From: Candidatus Poribacteria bacterium
Lineage (GTDB): Bacteria; Poribacteria; WGA-4E; WGA-3G
Length of the DNA: 46,098 nucleotides
Direction: 5' to 3'
Assembly (NCBI GenBank): GCA_009839745.1
Contig: VXPE01000080.1
Location: forward strand, 1-46,098
How positions within the stretch are numbered: the first letter of the stretch is position 1; each line of letters opens with the position of its first letter. The notes under the pieces were generated by a model. The model was given only the letters and a program-made list of their open reading frames with translations. It was not told where the DNA came from and did not search any database. A program made the position numbers and the translations under genes. Of the stretch, positions 1 through 8,049 are shown one piece after another.

Positions 1-1082
1 TTTATCAGGGGTTGGAACGCTTTCATGATGCGATACTGATAAATTGGGTTGACAACCTCACACATCCCGTCGGTACCTTCCGCGAGGATACCGTAAGTAG
101 CGAGCTCCGAAATAAATTCGTTATCCAGATTAAAATCCACGCCTCTATCCCGGGAAACAATCCCCATCAGAAGGGTTTCAAAACGTGGATTCCTTCGGAT
201 ATTTGTTATGAGATGTTGAATGTTAACGTTCCGTTCTCTCAATAGCCGTGTGTGTGCCTCTGAAAATTGTGACATGGCAATTGTCTCGGTTTTTAGAATA
301 TTCAGTTCCTCAGTGAGAATCTGTGCAAACCGATTGACAAGAAAGGGTTGACCGGCTGTCTGTGTGTGGAGTGCTTTGATGACTTCAGGAGCAAAGGGTT
401 GACCGACCGCATCGGTATACTGTCCGAGAAGTTCCTGCACCTGTTCAAGTGTAAAGTTAGGTAAGGCGAACTCGTCCTGAATATTGAAAGGTGAGATAGA
501 GCGGTCATAGTTAAGTTGCGTTATACTTTTAACACCGACGATGCCAAGGCTGTAAGGGCAGCGTGCGTCTACACCAGAGAGATAGATGCGGCGGAGCGAA
601 TATAGAAAATCACTGACGGCAGATTCCGGGATACCATCAAACTCGTCAATAATAATGACAACCCGCTGAGGGCTTAGCAGGTTTGCGAGTCCTGTAAAGA
701 ACCGTAGCATTGACAGATGATCGGTTACCTGGGCCCCTTGAAGATATTGATGGAGTGCTTCCGATGGCACGTGTCCGCGTTTTTGGAAAATCTTTTCAAT
801 TTGTTCACGAATATCATGGTAGAGTTCACCGTAAAAAACGGAGACGGTCAGGTTTTTATATGCTTCAAAATCCAGTTGGATAAGGAAGTACGTGATACCT
901 TCGGCGGCAAGGGCATCTAATGCCCATTGGAAGAAGGTTGTTTTTCCTGTCTGTCGAGGTGCAAAGATAACAATGTAGCGCCCCTGTTTGACGCGAGCGA
1001 CGAAATCAGCGAGTTCCGCTGTCCGCTTGACAACATAGTTTCGCGCGGCATTTACAGGGCCTCGAGTCTCAAAAGTTTTCAT
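1..1082 (-). CDS. AAA-family ATPase with probable C-terminal nuclease domain, cut off by the window edge
   Basis: An open frame reads from ATG at 1082 (GGAG Shine-Dalgarno about 8 nt upstream) down to the window start with no stop, giving about 360 residues. It shows Walker A APRQTGKT at residues 41-48, Walker B as VVIIIDEFDG, and the sensor-like GIVGVKS and TGGQPFLVNRFAQ-type segments. The protein aligns along its whole visible length with the complete 536-residue protein at 44338-45948, sharing long identical runs. By analogy the missing C-terminus should hold the PD-(D/E)XK nuclease-like domain. Such AAA-like/PD-(D/E)XK proteins are common, often multicopy, and of unproven function; a defence or mobile-element role is only a guess. 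The truncation is due to the window edge. Confidence 0.85.
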   Translation of the reverse strand, partial: MKTFETRGPVNAARNYVVKRTAELADFVARVKQGRYIVIFAPRQTGKTTFFQWALDALAAEGITYFLIQLDFEAYKNLTVSVFYGELYHDIREQIEKIFQKRGHVPSEALHQYLQGAQVTDHLSMLRFFTGLANLLSPQRVVIIIDEFDGIPESAVSDFLYSLRRIYLSGVDARCPYSLGIVGVKSITQLNYDRSISPFNIQDEFALPNFTLEQVQELLGQYTDAVGQPFAPEVIKALHTQTAGQPFLVNRFAQILTEELNILKTETIAMSQFSEAHTRLLRERNVNIQHLITNIRRNPRFETLLMGIVSRDRGVDFNLDNEFISELATYGILAEGTDGMCEVVNPIYQYRIMKAFQPLI

Positions 1083-1150
1083 TTTTTTCTCCGATAGCGC
1101 GTATCTTCAATATGCTACAGGAACATCCTTCAAATTGTTTCTGGTGGTTG

Positions 1151-1471
1151 CTATCCAGAATTACCATTTGTCTGCGCCACGGTCTTGTTACGTTTCCGCC
1201 GCGAAAAGGAGATACCCCCGAAACCACTGATAATGGCGATATAAAACCCGAAATCGTAAGCCCATCCTGTGTTATTGGATTCATAGAGACGGATTTCCGG
1301 GTTAAACAGCAATCCCCATATCAGTGAGATTGGCGCGATCCACCCATGCCAGATACCCCAGAAGAATCCTGCGGGCTTCTCGACGGTGTGTTTTCCATCG
1401 CCGGGTATACATCCCGCGAGGGTGATGAGTGTTATCAATAGAAGTATGCAGATTAATTTAGGGATGTTCAT
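1151..1471 (-). CDS. Small lipoprotein/membrane protein, function unknown
   Basis: The 106-residue protein starts with a lipoprotein signal (MNIPKLICILLLITLITLAGC, lipobox LAGC with Cys21). A WHGWIAPISLIWGLLF hydrophobic stretch, a conserved-looking IRLYESNNTGWAYDFGFYI segment and a second hydrophobic helix follow, and the tail is basic (SRRKRNK). Small membrane proteins with a WHG..AP and YE.NN.G..Y.FGF pattern occur in many bacteria without a known function. The start lies 4 nt after the stop of the methyltransferase gene (1476-2531), so the two are probably cotranscribed. A GAGTAGA sequence precedes the ATG as a weak ribosome-binding site. Confidence 0.7.
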   Translation of the reverse strand: MNIPKLICILLLITLITLAGCIPGDGKHTVEKPAGFFWGIWHGWIAPISLIWGLLFNPEIRLYESNNTGWAYDFGFYIAIISGFGGISFSRRKRNKTVAQTNGNSG

Positions 1472-1475
1472 TTTT

Positions 1476-2531
1476 CTACTCTACGTTTATTGCAGGTTGT
1501 AGACGCTGTGTGTCAACTATTGCCCGCGTCAATGCCCAATCTAACCGGCGCCGGTAGTGTCCATCGCGGCGCATGCCCTTGAACGCCGTCAGAAAAACAT
1601 CGTGGGTTTTCTCTCGGATTGTTGCCAGACGGGTGTTGAGCATATCAATGTCCACACGCCACGGCACGCCAATTTTCGTAATGGAACGGCACTGGACGCG
1701 AATCGGATAGTCTTTGAGTTCCTCCGGTGGACAGAAGCGGATCGAGGCGGAAACAGTATTGTCTATAGCGATGAGTCCGAGATTTCCCTTTGGGTCGTTG
1801 AACACAATACTACGATTGGAAGAGGGTTGCGGAAGATGTTCACGTAGTTCACGCATGGTGCCCAGAAACCGATTGTTTTGCCAGATTCTAACGTCCGATG
1901 TCGCATCGGGTGCAAACAGTGCGAGCCCGACAGGGTGCTCCGTGTCCTCGAACATAACCGAAACCCCCCTGTCCCCTTTATCAGAGGGGTAATTTGTCTC
2001 ATCAACCCCCCTGCCCCCCTTATCAGAGGGGTAATTTGTCGTATCTTGCTTTTGTGGGACTAAAGAGATGAAATCGTGTAACCTTTTCAGGAACAGACCG
2101 CTCCGAATGAACGCCTCTGGGATAATTGCCGCGACCCACCGACAATGTGTCAGACACTGCTCAAGTGCGTATTTGTAGAGGTCATCGTAACGGGTCGCCT
2201 CCGGAAAAGGTAGGCCGCGTCTTGTTGCCGAGTTGCGCGCCAGCCACGGTGGATTGGTAATGCAGACATCGAACCCTTCAGGGAAATCGGCGAGTGTGTC
2301 GCGTTGCACAATTCCTTTCGCTCCGGGTTCAATGTCAAAAAATGCCCAATCTCGGCACTGCAGACGCGCTGCATCAATCAACCGTGGAATGTCTTTAGCA
2401 CCCGCAAAGGGTTCTAAGACTGACTGTTGTTCTAAATTGGAGGCAATTGCCCACGTCTGGAACGGTTCCAACTGAAACGGATTTCCGCGTGTGTAGTAGC
2501 GTCCACTCGCTCGTTTTTCGTCCATTTTCAT
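1476..2531 (-). CDS. Orphan adenine-specific DNA methyltransferase
   Basis: The 351-residue protein has a class I SAM-methyltransferase layout: motif I VLEPFAGAKD (residues 38-47), an acidic FFDIEPG strand, and the catalytic NPPW tetrapeptide at 93-96 within DVCITNPPW, as in N6-adenine DNA methyltransferases. The N-terminus (GRYYTRGNPFQLEPF) resembles solitary type II-like adenine methylases that begin with a YYTP.N-like segment. No restriction endonuclease gene lies beside it, so it may be an orphan epigenetic or protective methylase. Residues about 164-190 are encoded by two near-identical 37 bp repeat units (1962-1998 and 2004-2040) and read as two PSDKG-R-GV peptides, an in-frame insertion between the catalytic region and the C-terminal, probably target-recognising, half. 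Two Met codons (residues 1 and 3) are possible starts. Confidence 0.75.
   Translation of the reverse strand: MKMDEKRASGRYYTRGNPFQLEPFQTWAIASNLEQQSVLEPFAGAKDIPRLIDAARLQCRDWAFFDIEPGAKGIVQRDTLADFPEGFDVCITNPPWLARNSATRRGLPFPEATRYDDLYKYALEQCLTHCRWVAAIIPEAFIRSGLFLKRLHDFISLVPQKQDTTNYPSDKGGRGVDETNYPSDKGDRGVSVMFEDTEHPVGLALFAPDATSDVRIWQNNRFLGTMRELREHLPQPSSNRSIVFNDPKGNLGLIAIDNTVSASIRFCPPEELKDYPIRVQCRSITKIGVPWRVDIDMLNTRLATIREKTHDVFLTAFKGMRRDGHYRRRLDWALTRAIVDTQRLQPAINVE
1962..2040. repeat. Two tandem 37 bp repeat units inside the methyltransferase gene
   Basis: Units 1962-1998 and 2004-2040 match at 35 of 37 positions and are separated by 5 bp. Each holds an internal near-palindrome in which a CCCCT run pairs with AGAGGGG around TTATC. 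They stay in the gene's reading frame and encode TNYPSDKG(G/D)RGV twice. Short repeats reading as DKGGRGV- or PLIRGV-type peptides are known as dispersed elements in cyanobacteria and other phyla. The insertion is therefore likely a small mobile repeat tolerated in a surface loop. Confidence 0.8.
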
Positions 2532-2780
2532 CGTGTTTTTCTAATAGGTAGGTCTTTGTAGGAATGTTTGTTCTTTTCTTAAAAGTTTAGGTGAATATAG
2601 GATAACATCACAAAGTTTAGTGTTGCATGCTATCATAAATTCCCTTTTATGTCAAGTTTTTAGGAACTTGGGCACGGAATTTAGTTTTTGATGTTTTCCT
2701 TGGTTTGCGGATGGAACGTCGGAATTCGGAGAGCCCTCCTACAGAAAAACTAAATGACTTCACTTTTCCACAGGTTTAAC

Positions 2781-2808
2781 TTGACCTATTCGTTAACATA
2801 GATATAAT
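2781..2808 (+). promoter_or_regulatory. Sigma70-type promoter for the 2879 gene
   Basis: TTGACC at 2781-2786 and TATAAT at 2803-2808 are separated by 16 bp, about 70 nt ahead of the start codon at 2879. The rest of the 2532-2780 gap is AT-rich with no gene visible, and presumably also carries the divergent promoter of the methyltransferase gene. Confidence 0.6.
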
Positions 2809-2878
2809 TATAGGTGGTCGCGTTTAGTTGTCTGAATCAGGATTTGCAGGATTACGATCCCACAGACTGGAGGAACCG

Positions 2879-3538
2879 ATGCGCTATTCATATATCGTAT
2901 TCGTGATATTCATGGTCACCATATTAACTGCTACGGCTCCGGCAGGGGTATGGCAGGAAAATTTCGATAATGGACTCCCTGATGGCTGGAACGATGTCAG
3001 TGGCAAATGGAAAATTGTGAAGGATGCCTATGCCGAGACCTCCGGCGCACAATACGCCAAGACGATGTTCGGTGATGAAGATTGGACGGATTACACGGTT
3101 GAGGTAGATTTAACACTGGTGAAAGATGTTGGCGTGAACGCCGCGGGTTTGTTAATCCGCGCGGATGCAGATGGCGATAACGGCATGCGCTTCTGGATTC
3201 GCACCGATCAGCACAAATGCCAATTTTCCCGATGGAGAGAGAATCAATGGGATCACATTGCTACCCCTCTACCCCTTGAACCAGAAGTTGGCGAGACCTA
3301 TCGTCTTAAGGTCATTTCAGAGGGACAGAATTACGAATGTTATGTCGATGATGAGCTCCTATTTGAGGGCGACGACGATGCGAAATTTCGTGACAGCGGA
3401 CGCATAGGCTTCATTACATACGAGGCAAACGCCCATTACGACAATCTGATTATCGACGGAGAAGAGATCCCCGCCTTCGCTGTGGATCCGAATGGCAAAC
3501 TCGCCACTCATTGGGGACAGTTGAAAACAGATATATAG
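2879..3538 (+). CDS. Secreted lectin/LamG-like (3-keto-disaccharide hydrolase-fold) domain protein
   Basis: The ATG at 2879 is chosen because GGAGG precedes it by 5 nt and a classical signal peptide starts there (MRYSYIVFVIFMVTILTATAPAG). A TTG 51 nt upstream is in frame but would bury the signal. The mature part is one concanavalin-like beta-sandwich of about 195 residues: WQENFDNGLPDGWNDVSGKW, then W-DYTVEVDLTL, AGLLIRAD, Y.LKVISEGQ and a C-terminal GRIGFITYEANAHYDNLII. This pattern is typical of DUF1080/LamG-like domains that bind or cleave glycans. No catalytic residues can be assigned, so carbohydrate binding is the safer reading. The downstream PhyH gene begins about 47 nt later on the same strand. 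Confidence 0.7.
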   Translation: MRYSYIVFVIFMVTILTATAPAGVWQENFDNGLPDGWNDVSGKWKIVKDAYAETSGAQYAKTMFGDEDWTDYTVEVDLTLVKDVGVNAAGLLIRADADGDNGMRFWIRTDQHKCQFSRWRENQWDHIATPLPLEPEVGETYRLKVISEGQNYECYVDDELLFEGDDDAKFRDSGRIGFITYEANAHYDNLIIDGEEIPAFAVDPNGKLATHWGQLKTDI

Positions 3539-3585
3539 CACACACTACAAACTTCTAACCTATGTGGAGAAGAAAGGACGCTTCG

Positions 3586-4413
3586 ATGCCAATTACGGAT
3601 GCAATGCCGGAACTCAATCGAACACTTCAGTTTTTTTCCGTTGAAAACGAGAATCCATCGACCCTAACGCAAGCCCAAATCGAACACTTTAATGAACGAG
3701 GTTTCATCTCTCCGTTGGATGTCTTTTCTGAGGCGGAGATGGAGGATCACCGTGCCTATTTCGATCAGCTCATGGAGAAGGCATTGGCGGCAGGAATGAA
3801 TAGTTATTCCATCAACGGATGGCATACCACCTGCCCCGGTATCCACGATCTGATTACTGAAGGCAGAATTCTCGATTACGTGCAAGATCTACTCGGTGAA
3901 ACGCTCATCTGTTGGGGAACGCACTACTTCTGCAAGCTACCGGGCGATGTAAAGCAGGTGAGTTGGCATCAGGATGCTTCCTATTGGCCCCTCTCCCCAA
4001 GCAAAACCGTCACCGTATGGCTCGCGATTGACGATGCCTCAATCGAGAACGGTGCAATGACCGTTATCCCAAAATCGCACCTGCACGGGCAGATCGCATT
4101 CGAGCCGAGCACTGTTGAGGAAAAAAATGTGTTAGGTCAGACGGTGCATGGGGCAACACAATACGGCGACTCGCCTTTTCCATTCGAGATGAAAGCCGGG
4201 CAGATGTCGTTGCATTCGGACCTGCTATTGCACGGCTCCGAACCGAACACCTCAGATCGAAGGCGTTGTGGACTGACGATGCGGTTCGTGCCGCCTGAAG
4301 TCCGCGCCGCAAACGACTGGAATCAACGCGCGATTGTCGCCAGAGGTAACGATCCGAGCGGGCATTGGGTCCATAATCCGCGTCCAGCTGAGGATAGTAT
4401 CCCAGAGCGGTAA
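3586..4413 (+). CDS. Phytanoyl-CoA dioxygenase (PhyH) family protein
   Basis: Non-haem Fe(II)/2-oxoglutarate oxygenase of about 275 residues. The iron-binding facial triad is visible: His128 and Asp130 in SWHQDASYWPL and His216 in LLLHGSEPN. RRCGLTMRFVP supplies the arginine expected to bind 2-oxoglutarate. The N-terminal TQAQIEHFNERGFISPLDVFS segment is the usual PhyH opening. The ATG at 3586 has AGAAAGGA about 7 nt upstream; an in-frame ATG eight codons earlier has no comparable site. PhyH proteins are strongly expanded in marine Poribacteria-like genomes and hydroxylate varied small molecules, so the substrate is unknown. The transporter gene at 4441 follows after 27 nt. Confidence 0.88.
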   Translation: MPITDAMPELNRTLQFFSVENENPSTLTQAQIEHFNERGFISPLDVFSEAEMEDHRAYFDQLMEKALAAGMNSYSINGWHTTCPGIHDLITEGRILDYVQDLLGETLICWGTHYFCKLPGDVKQVSWHQDASYWPLSPSKTVTVWLAIDDASIENGAMTVIPKSHLHGQIAFEPSTVEEKNVLGQTVHGATQYGDSPFPFEMKAGQMSLHSDLLLHGSEPNTSDRRRCGLTMRFVPPEVRAANDWNQRAIVARGNDPSGHWVHNPRPAEDSIPER

Positions 4414-4440
4414 AAATTTTTTGAAGGACACCCCTATATA

Positions 4441-5697
4441 ATGTTTCCACGACGACTTATCTATGCTGCGGTTTCAATCAGTGGTGCCGCCTGTTTTGTG
4501 CTATTCGGTTATGAATTTATCCGTTCCGTGTCCTCCTCCCTGTTTATTGAAGCGTATGGTGCCGAGAACCTTCCGCGGGGTATGGTAGCGATCCCACCGA
4601 GTATGATCGTGATGCTATACTGCTACGGTCGCCTGCTCTCGTGGTTGGGAGCGACCCGTGCTTTGGCAATAACCTCACTCTTTTCTGCCATTCTAATTCT
4701 CGGATGTTACGCTGCGCTTTCCCGCGGTATGAGTTTCGCTGCAGCGATCATCTACGTGTTCCGTGAAGCGTATATCGTGATAGTCATCGAACAGTTCTGG
4801 TCGTTTGTGAACAGTGTGCTGACAACTGAACAGGCGAAGCGCATTAATGGACCCTTCTGTGCCGTTGCCTCCGTTGGCTCATTTCTCGGTGGCACACTTG
4901 TGAGCAAATTGGCAACTGTGTTAGGTACTGAAGCGTTACTGCTGTTCACAGCAGGTTCCCTTGTCCCCACGGCGGCTCTTGGGGTGCTTGCCTACAAATT
5001 TGGCGGTGAACCCAAACCCAGTGCAGAAGAAACGGGTGGCAGACTCGGACACATCGGCATAAGAACACTTCTCCGTTCCAGATACCTGATTTTCATTGGG
5101 GTATTAATCATTAGCACACAGATAGTGTCCACCGTGTTGGATCTGCGGTTCAATGCATTGGCGGAAATGGAGAGACCTGATACGGATATGCGGACTGCCT
5201 TTTTCGGGTCGGTCTATGGCAACCTCGGATTGGCGGCGGGTATTTTGCAACTGGTGGCTGTGCCACTCGCCCTCAGATTCATCGCACTCCGTTATATTCA
5301 TCTCACGATTCCGATAGTCCACTTCGTCAGTAGTCTCATATTGACGGTTTCTCCCTCACTCCGAACCGGGACAGCGGCATACGTGACGTTTAAAGCCTTA
5401 GACTACTCGCTTTTTCGGGCGGGTAAGGAATTGTTCTATATGCCGCTCTCTTACGATTCTCGCTATCGTGCGAAGCAGGTTATCGATTCGTTTGGATACC
5501 GTTTCTCGAAAGGTGGGAGTGCAGGTGTGCTTGAATTGGTGAGATTCGGCGTTGGAGCGATTGCGGGTGTTGCCTATTCCATCACGGCTATGGTGGTAGC
5601 GATGTTGTGGGGACCGATCGCTTTCGGTTTGACGCGGATGTATCAGAAGTTGGAGAAGGTTGAAAAATCAGGAGGCACAACGTCCGAAACACTGTAG
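4441..5697 (+). CDS. ATP/ADP translocase (Tlc/Npt)-like or related MFS membrane transporter
   Basis: The protein has 418 residues with about 11-12 hydrophobic helices. Family-like features are the FREAYIVIVIEQFWSFVNS helix, a QAKRINGPFCAVASVGSFLGG segment, and near the C-terminus KELFYMPLSYDSRYRAKQVI followed by DSFGYRFSKGGSAG. This last pattern is characteristic of bacterial nucleotide-transporter (Npt1/Npt2, TLC) homologues. Classical TLC proteins of obligate intracellular bacteria have about 500 residues; shorter homologues occur in free-living bacteria, where the substrate is unproven. The stop codon TAG lies within the left end of the repeat element at 5693. Confidence 0.65.
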   Translation: MFPRRLIYAAVSISGAACFVLFGYEFIRSVSSSLFIEAYGAENLPRGMVAIPPSMIVMLYCYGRLLSWLGATRALAITSLFSAILILGCYAALSRGMSFAAAIIYVFREAYIVIVIEQFWSFVNSVLTTEQAKRINGPFCAVASVGSFLGGTLVSKLATVLGTEALLLFTAGSLVPTAALGVLAYKFGGEPKPSAEETGGRLGHIGIRTLLRSRYLIFIGVLIISTQIVSTVLDLRFNALAEMERPDTDMRTAFFGSVYGNLGLAAGILQLVAVPLALRFIALRYIHLTIPIVHFVSSLILTVSPSLRTGTAAYVTFKALDYSLFRAGKELFYMPLSYDSRYRAKQVIDSFGYRFSKGGSAGVLELVRFGVGAIAGVAYSITAMVVAMLWGPIAFGLTRMYQKLEKVEKSGGTTSETL

Positions 5698-5930
5698 GTT
5701 GGGTTGAACGGAACTGACAATCCCAATGTTAATATCCCAGATACATGTCAAATCCAATACACCATCATATACACGCAAGCACAGAGTGAAACCCAACGCA
5801 TTCTTACACCTATAGTTTAAATTGTTGGGTTTCGCTATAGTCCATCCATACCAACGGGACATGGAAAAGCGGAATCCTCCATGTAAACGAGATAGATGCT
5901 TGTCTTTTACCGCTCAATCCAACCTACGAA
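5693..5930. repeat. MITE-like intergenic repeat with imperfect terminal inverted repeats
   Basis: The left end (5693-5711, TGTAGGTTGGGTTGAACGG) is an inverted, imperfect copy of the right end (5910-5930). Internally, GAAACCCAAC near 5789 and GTTGGGTTTC near 5824 form a second inverted pair. GTAGGTTGGGTTGA-type repeats are widespread bacterial intergenic elements. The left end supplies the TAG stop of the transporter gene, so insertion may have trimmed that gene. No protein is encoded. Confidence 0.7.
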
Positions 5931-5949
5931 CTCCCTAAATTGAAATTAT

Positions 5950-6103
5950 TTAAATTTCATAACGCACAAGTTTTCGTGCTGCATCTGCAATCTGTTCTGC
6001 ATCGGGAATAACGAAATTTTCCATCACTGGTGCGAAGGGGACAGGTACCGGGACCGCCGCGACCCGCTCAATCGGTGCATCGAGATTATCAAACGCCTCC
6101 CGC
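5950..6103 (-). pseudogene. Stranded duplicate of the pdhB 3' end (last about 50 codons)
   Basis: Read on the minus strand, this segment encodes REAFDNLDAPIERVAAVPVP and continues to KLVRYEI and a TAA stop. It matches the C-terminus of the intact E1-beta gene at 6975-7958 except for two residues (Tyr to Asn, Asn to Asp). Most of the remaining nucleotide differences are synonymous. Homology ends abruptly at 6103, where CGCCTCCCGC continues with unrelated sequence. The fragment lies directly downstream of the Uma2 gene, so a Uma2 gene is bracketed by two copies of the pdhB tail. Confidence 0.85.
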
Positions 6104-6122
6104 TACTTACCCTCTATGCACA

Positions 6123-6953
6123 TTAGGAGGTGTCCCGTAGGCGGGCGAGTTCGGCGCGCAGCGCTGCGACTTCCGCCTCGGCTGCCTCGGCGCGCGCAGA
6201 CGCTTGCTGGCGTGTGACCGCTTCTCGGTCGGCTCGTGCAGATTCCTGGTCGGCTCGTGCAGATTCCTGGTCCGCCCGTGCGGACTCCCGGTCCGCCCGT
6301 GCGGATGCCTGTTGGCGGGCACTCGCTTCTTGGTCGGCACGCGCTTCAGCGGCCGCTTCAGGTGTCAGAACCCATTGCTGTGTGACAGGATTATAAAGTC
6401 GTAAATCGTCAAGATGCAGGTGAAAATCCAAACCGAGAATAGAAGAATGAACACTCCCACCTGACGAGGCACGAATCGGTTGATAAACGCCATCTACTAA
6501 CGTAAAACCCATCAGCGGGGACGGTAAGTATAAACCCTCTATATCACACAAGAAATACTCCGGTATCCCTAAATCGGCATAAAGTGACATCTTCGCTGTC
6601 AAGTCATTCTGATAAGTCGTTTCACTCGCCATCTCCATCACAAAATCGGGCGTTTTCCCCTCCTCCCAGACGAGATACGTCCGCCGCCGCTTCTGTCCAA
6701 TGCCGAAAGAGACGAGAACATCGGGGGCAACGACTTTGCGGGGGTCGTCCTGAAGATAATACATCAGTAGATCCCCAGAGACATACACTTCTGGAGTCTC
6801 ACGAAAAAACTGCTCAAGTAACTGAAGGATCCGCGTCAGGACGCGTCTGTGATCGTCACTTACTGCCATAGGTTTGCCATCCGTATCTGGATACAGTTGA
6901 CTTTCTTGGGTCGGTGCGGAACCGAGGCTCCCCCGATTTTCAGACCTTGTCAT
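6123..6953 (-). CDS. Uma2-family (DUF820) putative PD-(D/E)XK endonuclease with repetitive coiled-coil tail
   Basis: 276 residues. The N-terminal 195 residues form a Uma2/DUF820 domain with a restriction-endonuclease-like core: VAPDVLVSFG, then TPDFVMEMASETT, followed by LTAKMSLYADLGIPEYFLCD (acidic residues, then Lys). The C-terminal 80 residues are Ala/Arg/Glu-rich and built from SARADQE/SARADRE heptad-like repeats, predicted to be a coiled coil. The start at 6953 has AAGGAGG 6 nt upstream. Uma2 proteins are multicopy in cyanobacteria and Poribacteria and their biology is unresolved. The gene lies between pdhB (21 nt away) and a copy of the pdhB 3' end, indicating insertion or recombination here. 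Confidence 0.85.
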   Translation of the reverse strand: MTRSENRGSLGSAPTQESQLYPDTDGKPMAVSDDHRRVLTRILQLLEQFFRETPEVYVSGDLLMYYLQDDPRKVVAPDVLVSFGIGQKRRRTYLVWEEGKTPDFVMEMASETTYQNDLTAKMSLYADLGIPEYFLCDIEGLYLPSPLMGFTLVDGVYQPIRASSGGSVHSSILGLDFHLHLDDLRLYNPVTQQWVLTPEAAAEARADQEASARQQASARADRESARADQESARADQESARADREAVTRQQASARAEAAEAEVAALRAELARLRDTS

Positions 6954-6974
6954 CTGTGTCCTCCTTGTTGTGGT

Positions 6975-7958
6975 TTAGATTTCATAACGCACAAGTTTCC
7001 GTGCTGCATCCGCAATCTGCTCTGCATTCGGGATGACGAAATTTTCCATGACCGGTGCGAAGGGGACAGGTACCGGGACCGCCGCGACCCGCTCAATCGG
7101 CGCATCGAGATAGTCAAACGCCTCCCGCACGACCAGCGCGGCGATCTCTGCCCCGAATCCTGCTCTACCGACCGCTTCGTGTGCGATAAGCAACCGATTC
7201 GTTTTCTTCACAGAGTCCAGAATACTGTCCTTGTCAAGTGGCATCAACGTCCTCGGATCGATGATTTCAGCAGAGATACCCTCAGCAGCAAGTGTATCGG
7301 CGGCAATAAGTGCGTTCAAGACCATCCGTGATGTCGCAAGAATCGTAATATCTTCACCCTCACGTTTGACATCCGCGACACCCAACGGAATTGTGTATTC
7401 CTCGTCAGGGATCTCCCCCTCCTCTGTATAGAGGAGTTTGTGCTCAATAAACATAATCGGATTGTCGTCTCGGATGGCTGTTTTCAGCAAACCTTTCGCA
7501 TCGTAGGGTGTAGAGGGCATGACGACGAGTAGTCCGGGAATATGCACGAACCACGCTTCAAGACTCTGGGCGTGTTGCGCTGCGGAGGATCGCCCCGCAC
7601 CGCCCTGCGTCCGAATCACGAGCGGCACATCTAACTGACCGCCCACCATATAACGGATTTTTGCCACTTGGTTCACGATCTGGTCCATGCCTACCGCTGT
7701 GAAGTCGATATACATCAACTCCGCAACGGGACGCATTCCTGTAACCGCGGCACCGAGTGCAGTTCCGATGATAGCGGCTTCCGAGATCGGTGTGTTTCGG
7801 ATTCGGTCTTTCCCAAAGTCTTGGAACAGTCCGTCCGTCACTTTGTAGGCACCGCCGTATTCAGCGATATCCTCACCCATCAAAAAGACGGCATCATCGC
7901 GTTCCATCTCCTCTACGAGTGCTTCCTTGAGCGCGTCGCGATACGTAATTGTCCTCAT
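6975..7958 (-). CDS. pdhB: Pyruvate/2-oxoacid dehydrogenase E1 component, beta subunit
   Basis: 327 residues, the normal length for a separate E1-beta subunit. Hallmarks are the N-terminal ITYRDALKEALVEEM, the thiamine-diphosphate pocket segment FLMGEDIAEYGGAYKVTDGL, RIRNTPISEAAIIGTALGAA, and the C-terminal transketolase domain with IDPRTLMPLD and HEAVGRAGFGAEIAA. With an alpha subunit, E2 and E3 it oxidatively decarboxylates a 2-oxoacid to acyl-CoA in the cytoplasm. No alpha-subunit gene is in the window; the next upstream gene on this strand is an aminotransferase. AGGAG lies about 5 nt before the ATG. Pyruvate specificity versus branched-chain or acetoin substrates cannot be read from sequence alone. 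Confidence 0.9.
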   Translation of the reverse strand: MRTITYRDALKEALVEEMERDDAVFLMGEDIAEYGGAYKVTDGLFQDFGKDRIRNTPISEAAIIGTALGAAVTGMRPVAELMYIDFTAVGMDQIVNQVAKIRYMVGGQLDVPLVIRTQGGAGRSSAAQHAQSLEAWFVHIPGLLVVMPSTPYDAKGLLKTAIRDDNPIMFIEHKLLYTEEGEIPDEEYTIPLGVADVKREGEDITILATSRMVLNALIAADTLAAEGISAEIIDPRTLMPLDKDSILDSVKKTNRLLIAHEAVGRAGFGAEIAALVVREAFDYLDAPIERVAAVPVPVPFAPVMENFVIPNAEQIADAARKLVRYEI

Positions 7959-7991
7959 TCATACTCCTATGTGTAAAATATAGTGATCGAC

Positions 7992-8049
7992 GGGCAATGA
8001 ATTGCCCTACTACAAACGAGACTGATCGTAGTAGTGCGATTTATCGCAC
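7992..8049. repeat. Two short palindromes in the pdhB upstream region
   Basis: GGGCAATGAATTGCCC (7992-8007) and GTGCGATTTATCGCAC (8034-8049) are perfect inverted repeats with 2-nt centres between two genes of the same strand. The second recurs with a compensatory end change at 10934-10949 (ATGCGATAAATCGCAT). Both sit beside a GTAGT motif, so they look like members of one REP-type family. Confidence 0.7.

Noticed and set aside
2828-2878. Upstream TTG start for the LamG-like protein
   Set aside because: It has no Shine-Dalgarno and would add a charged stretch before the signal peptide; ATG 2879 has GGAGG at good spacing.
6130-6404. Plus-strand ORFs opposite the Uma2 coiled-coil tail
   Set aside because: The Ala/Arg/Ser-rich repetitive peptides are the mirror of the SARADQE-encoding repeats. 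The minus-strand gene has a Shine-Dalgarno and recognised domain.
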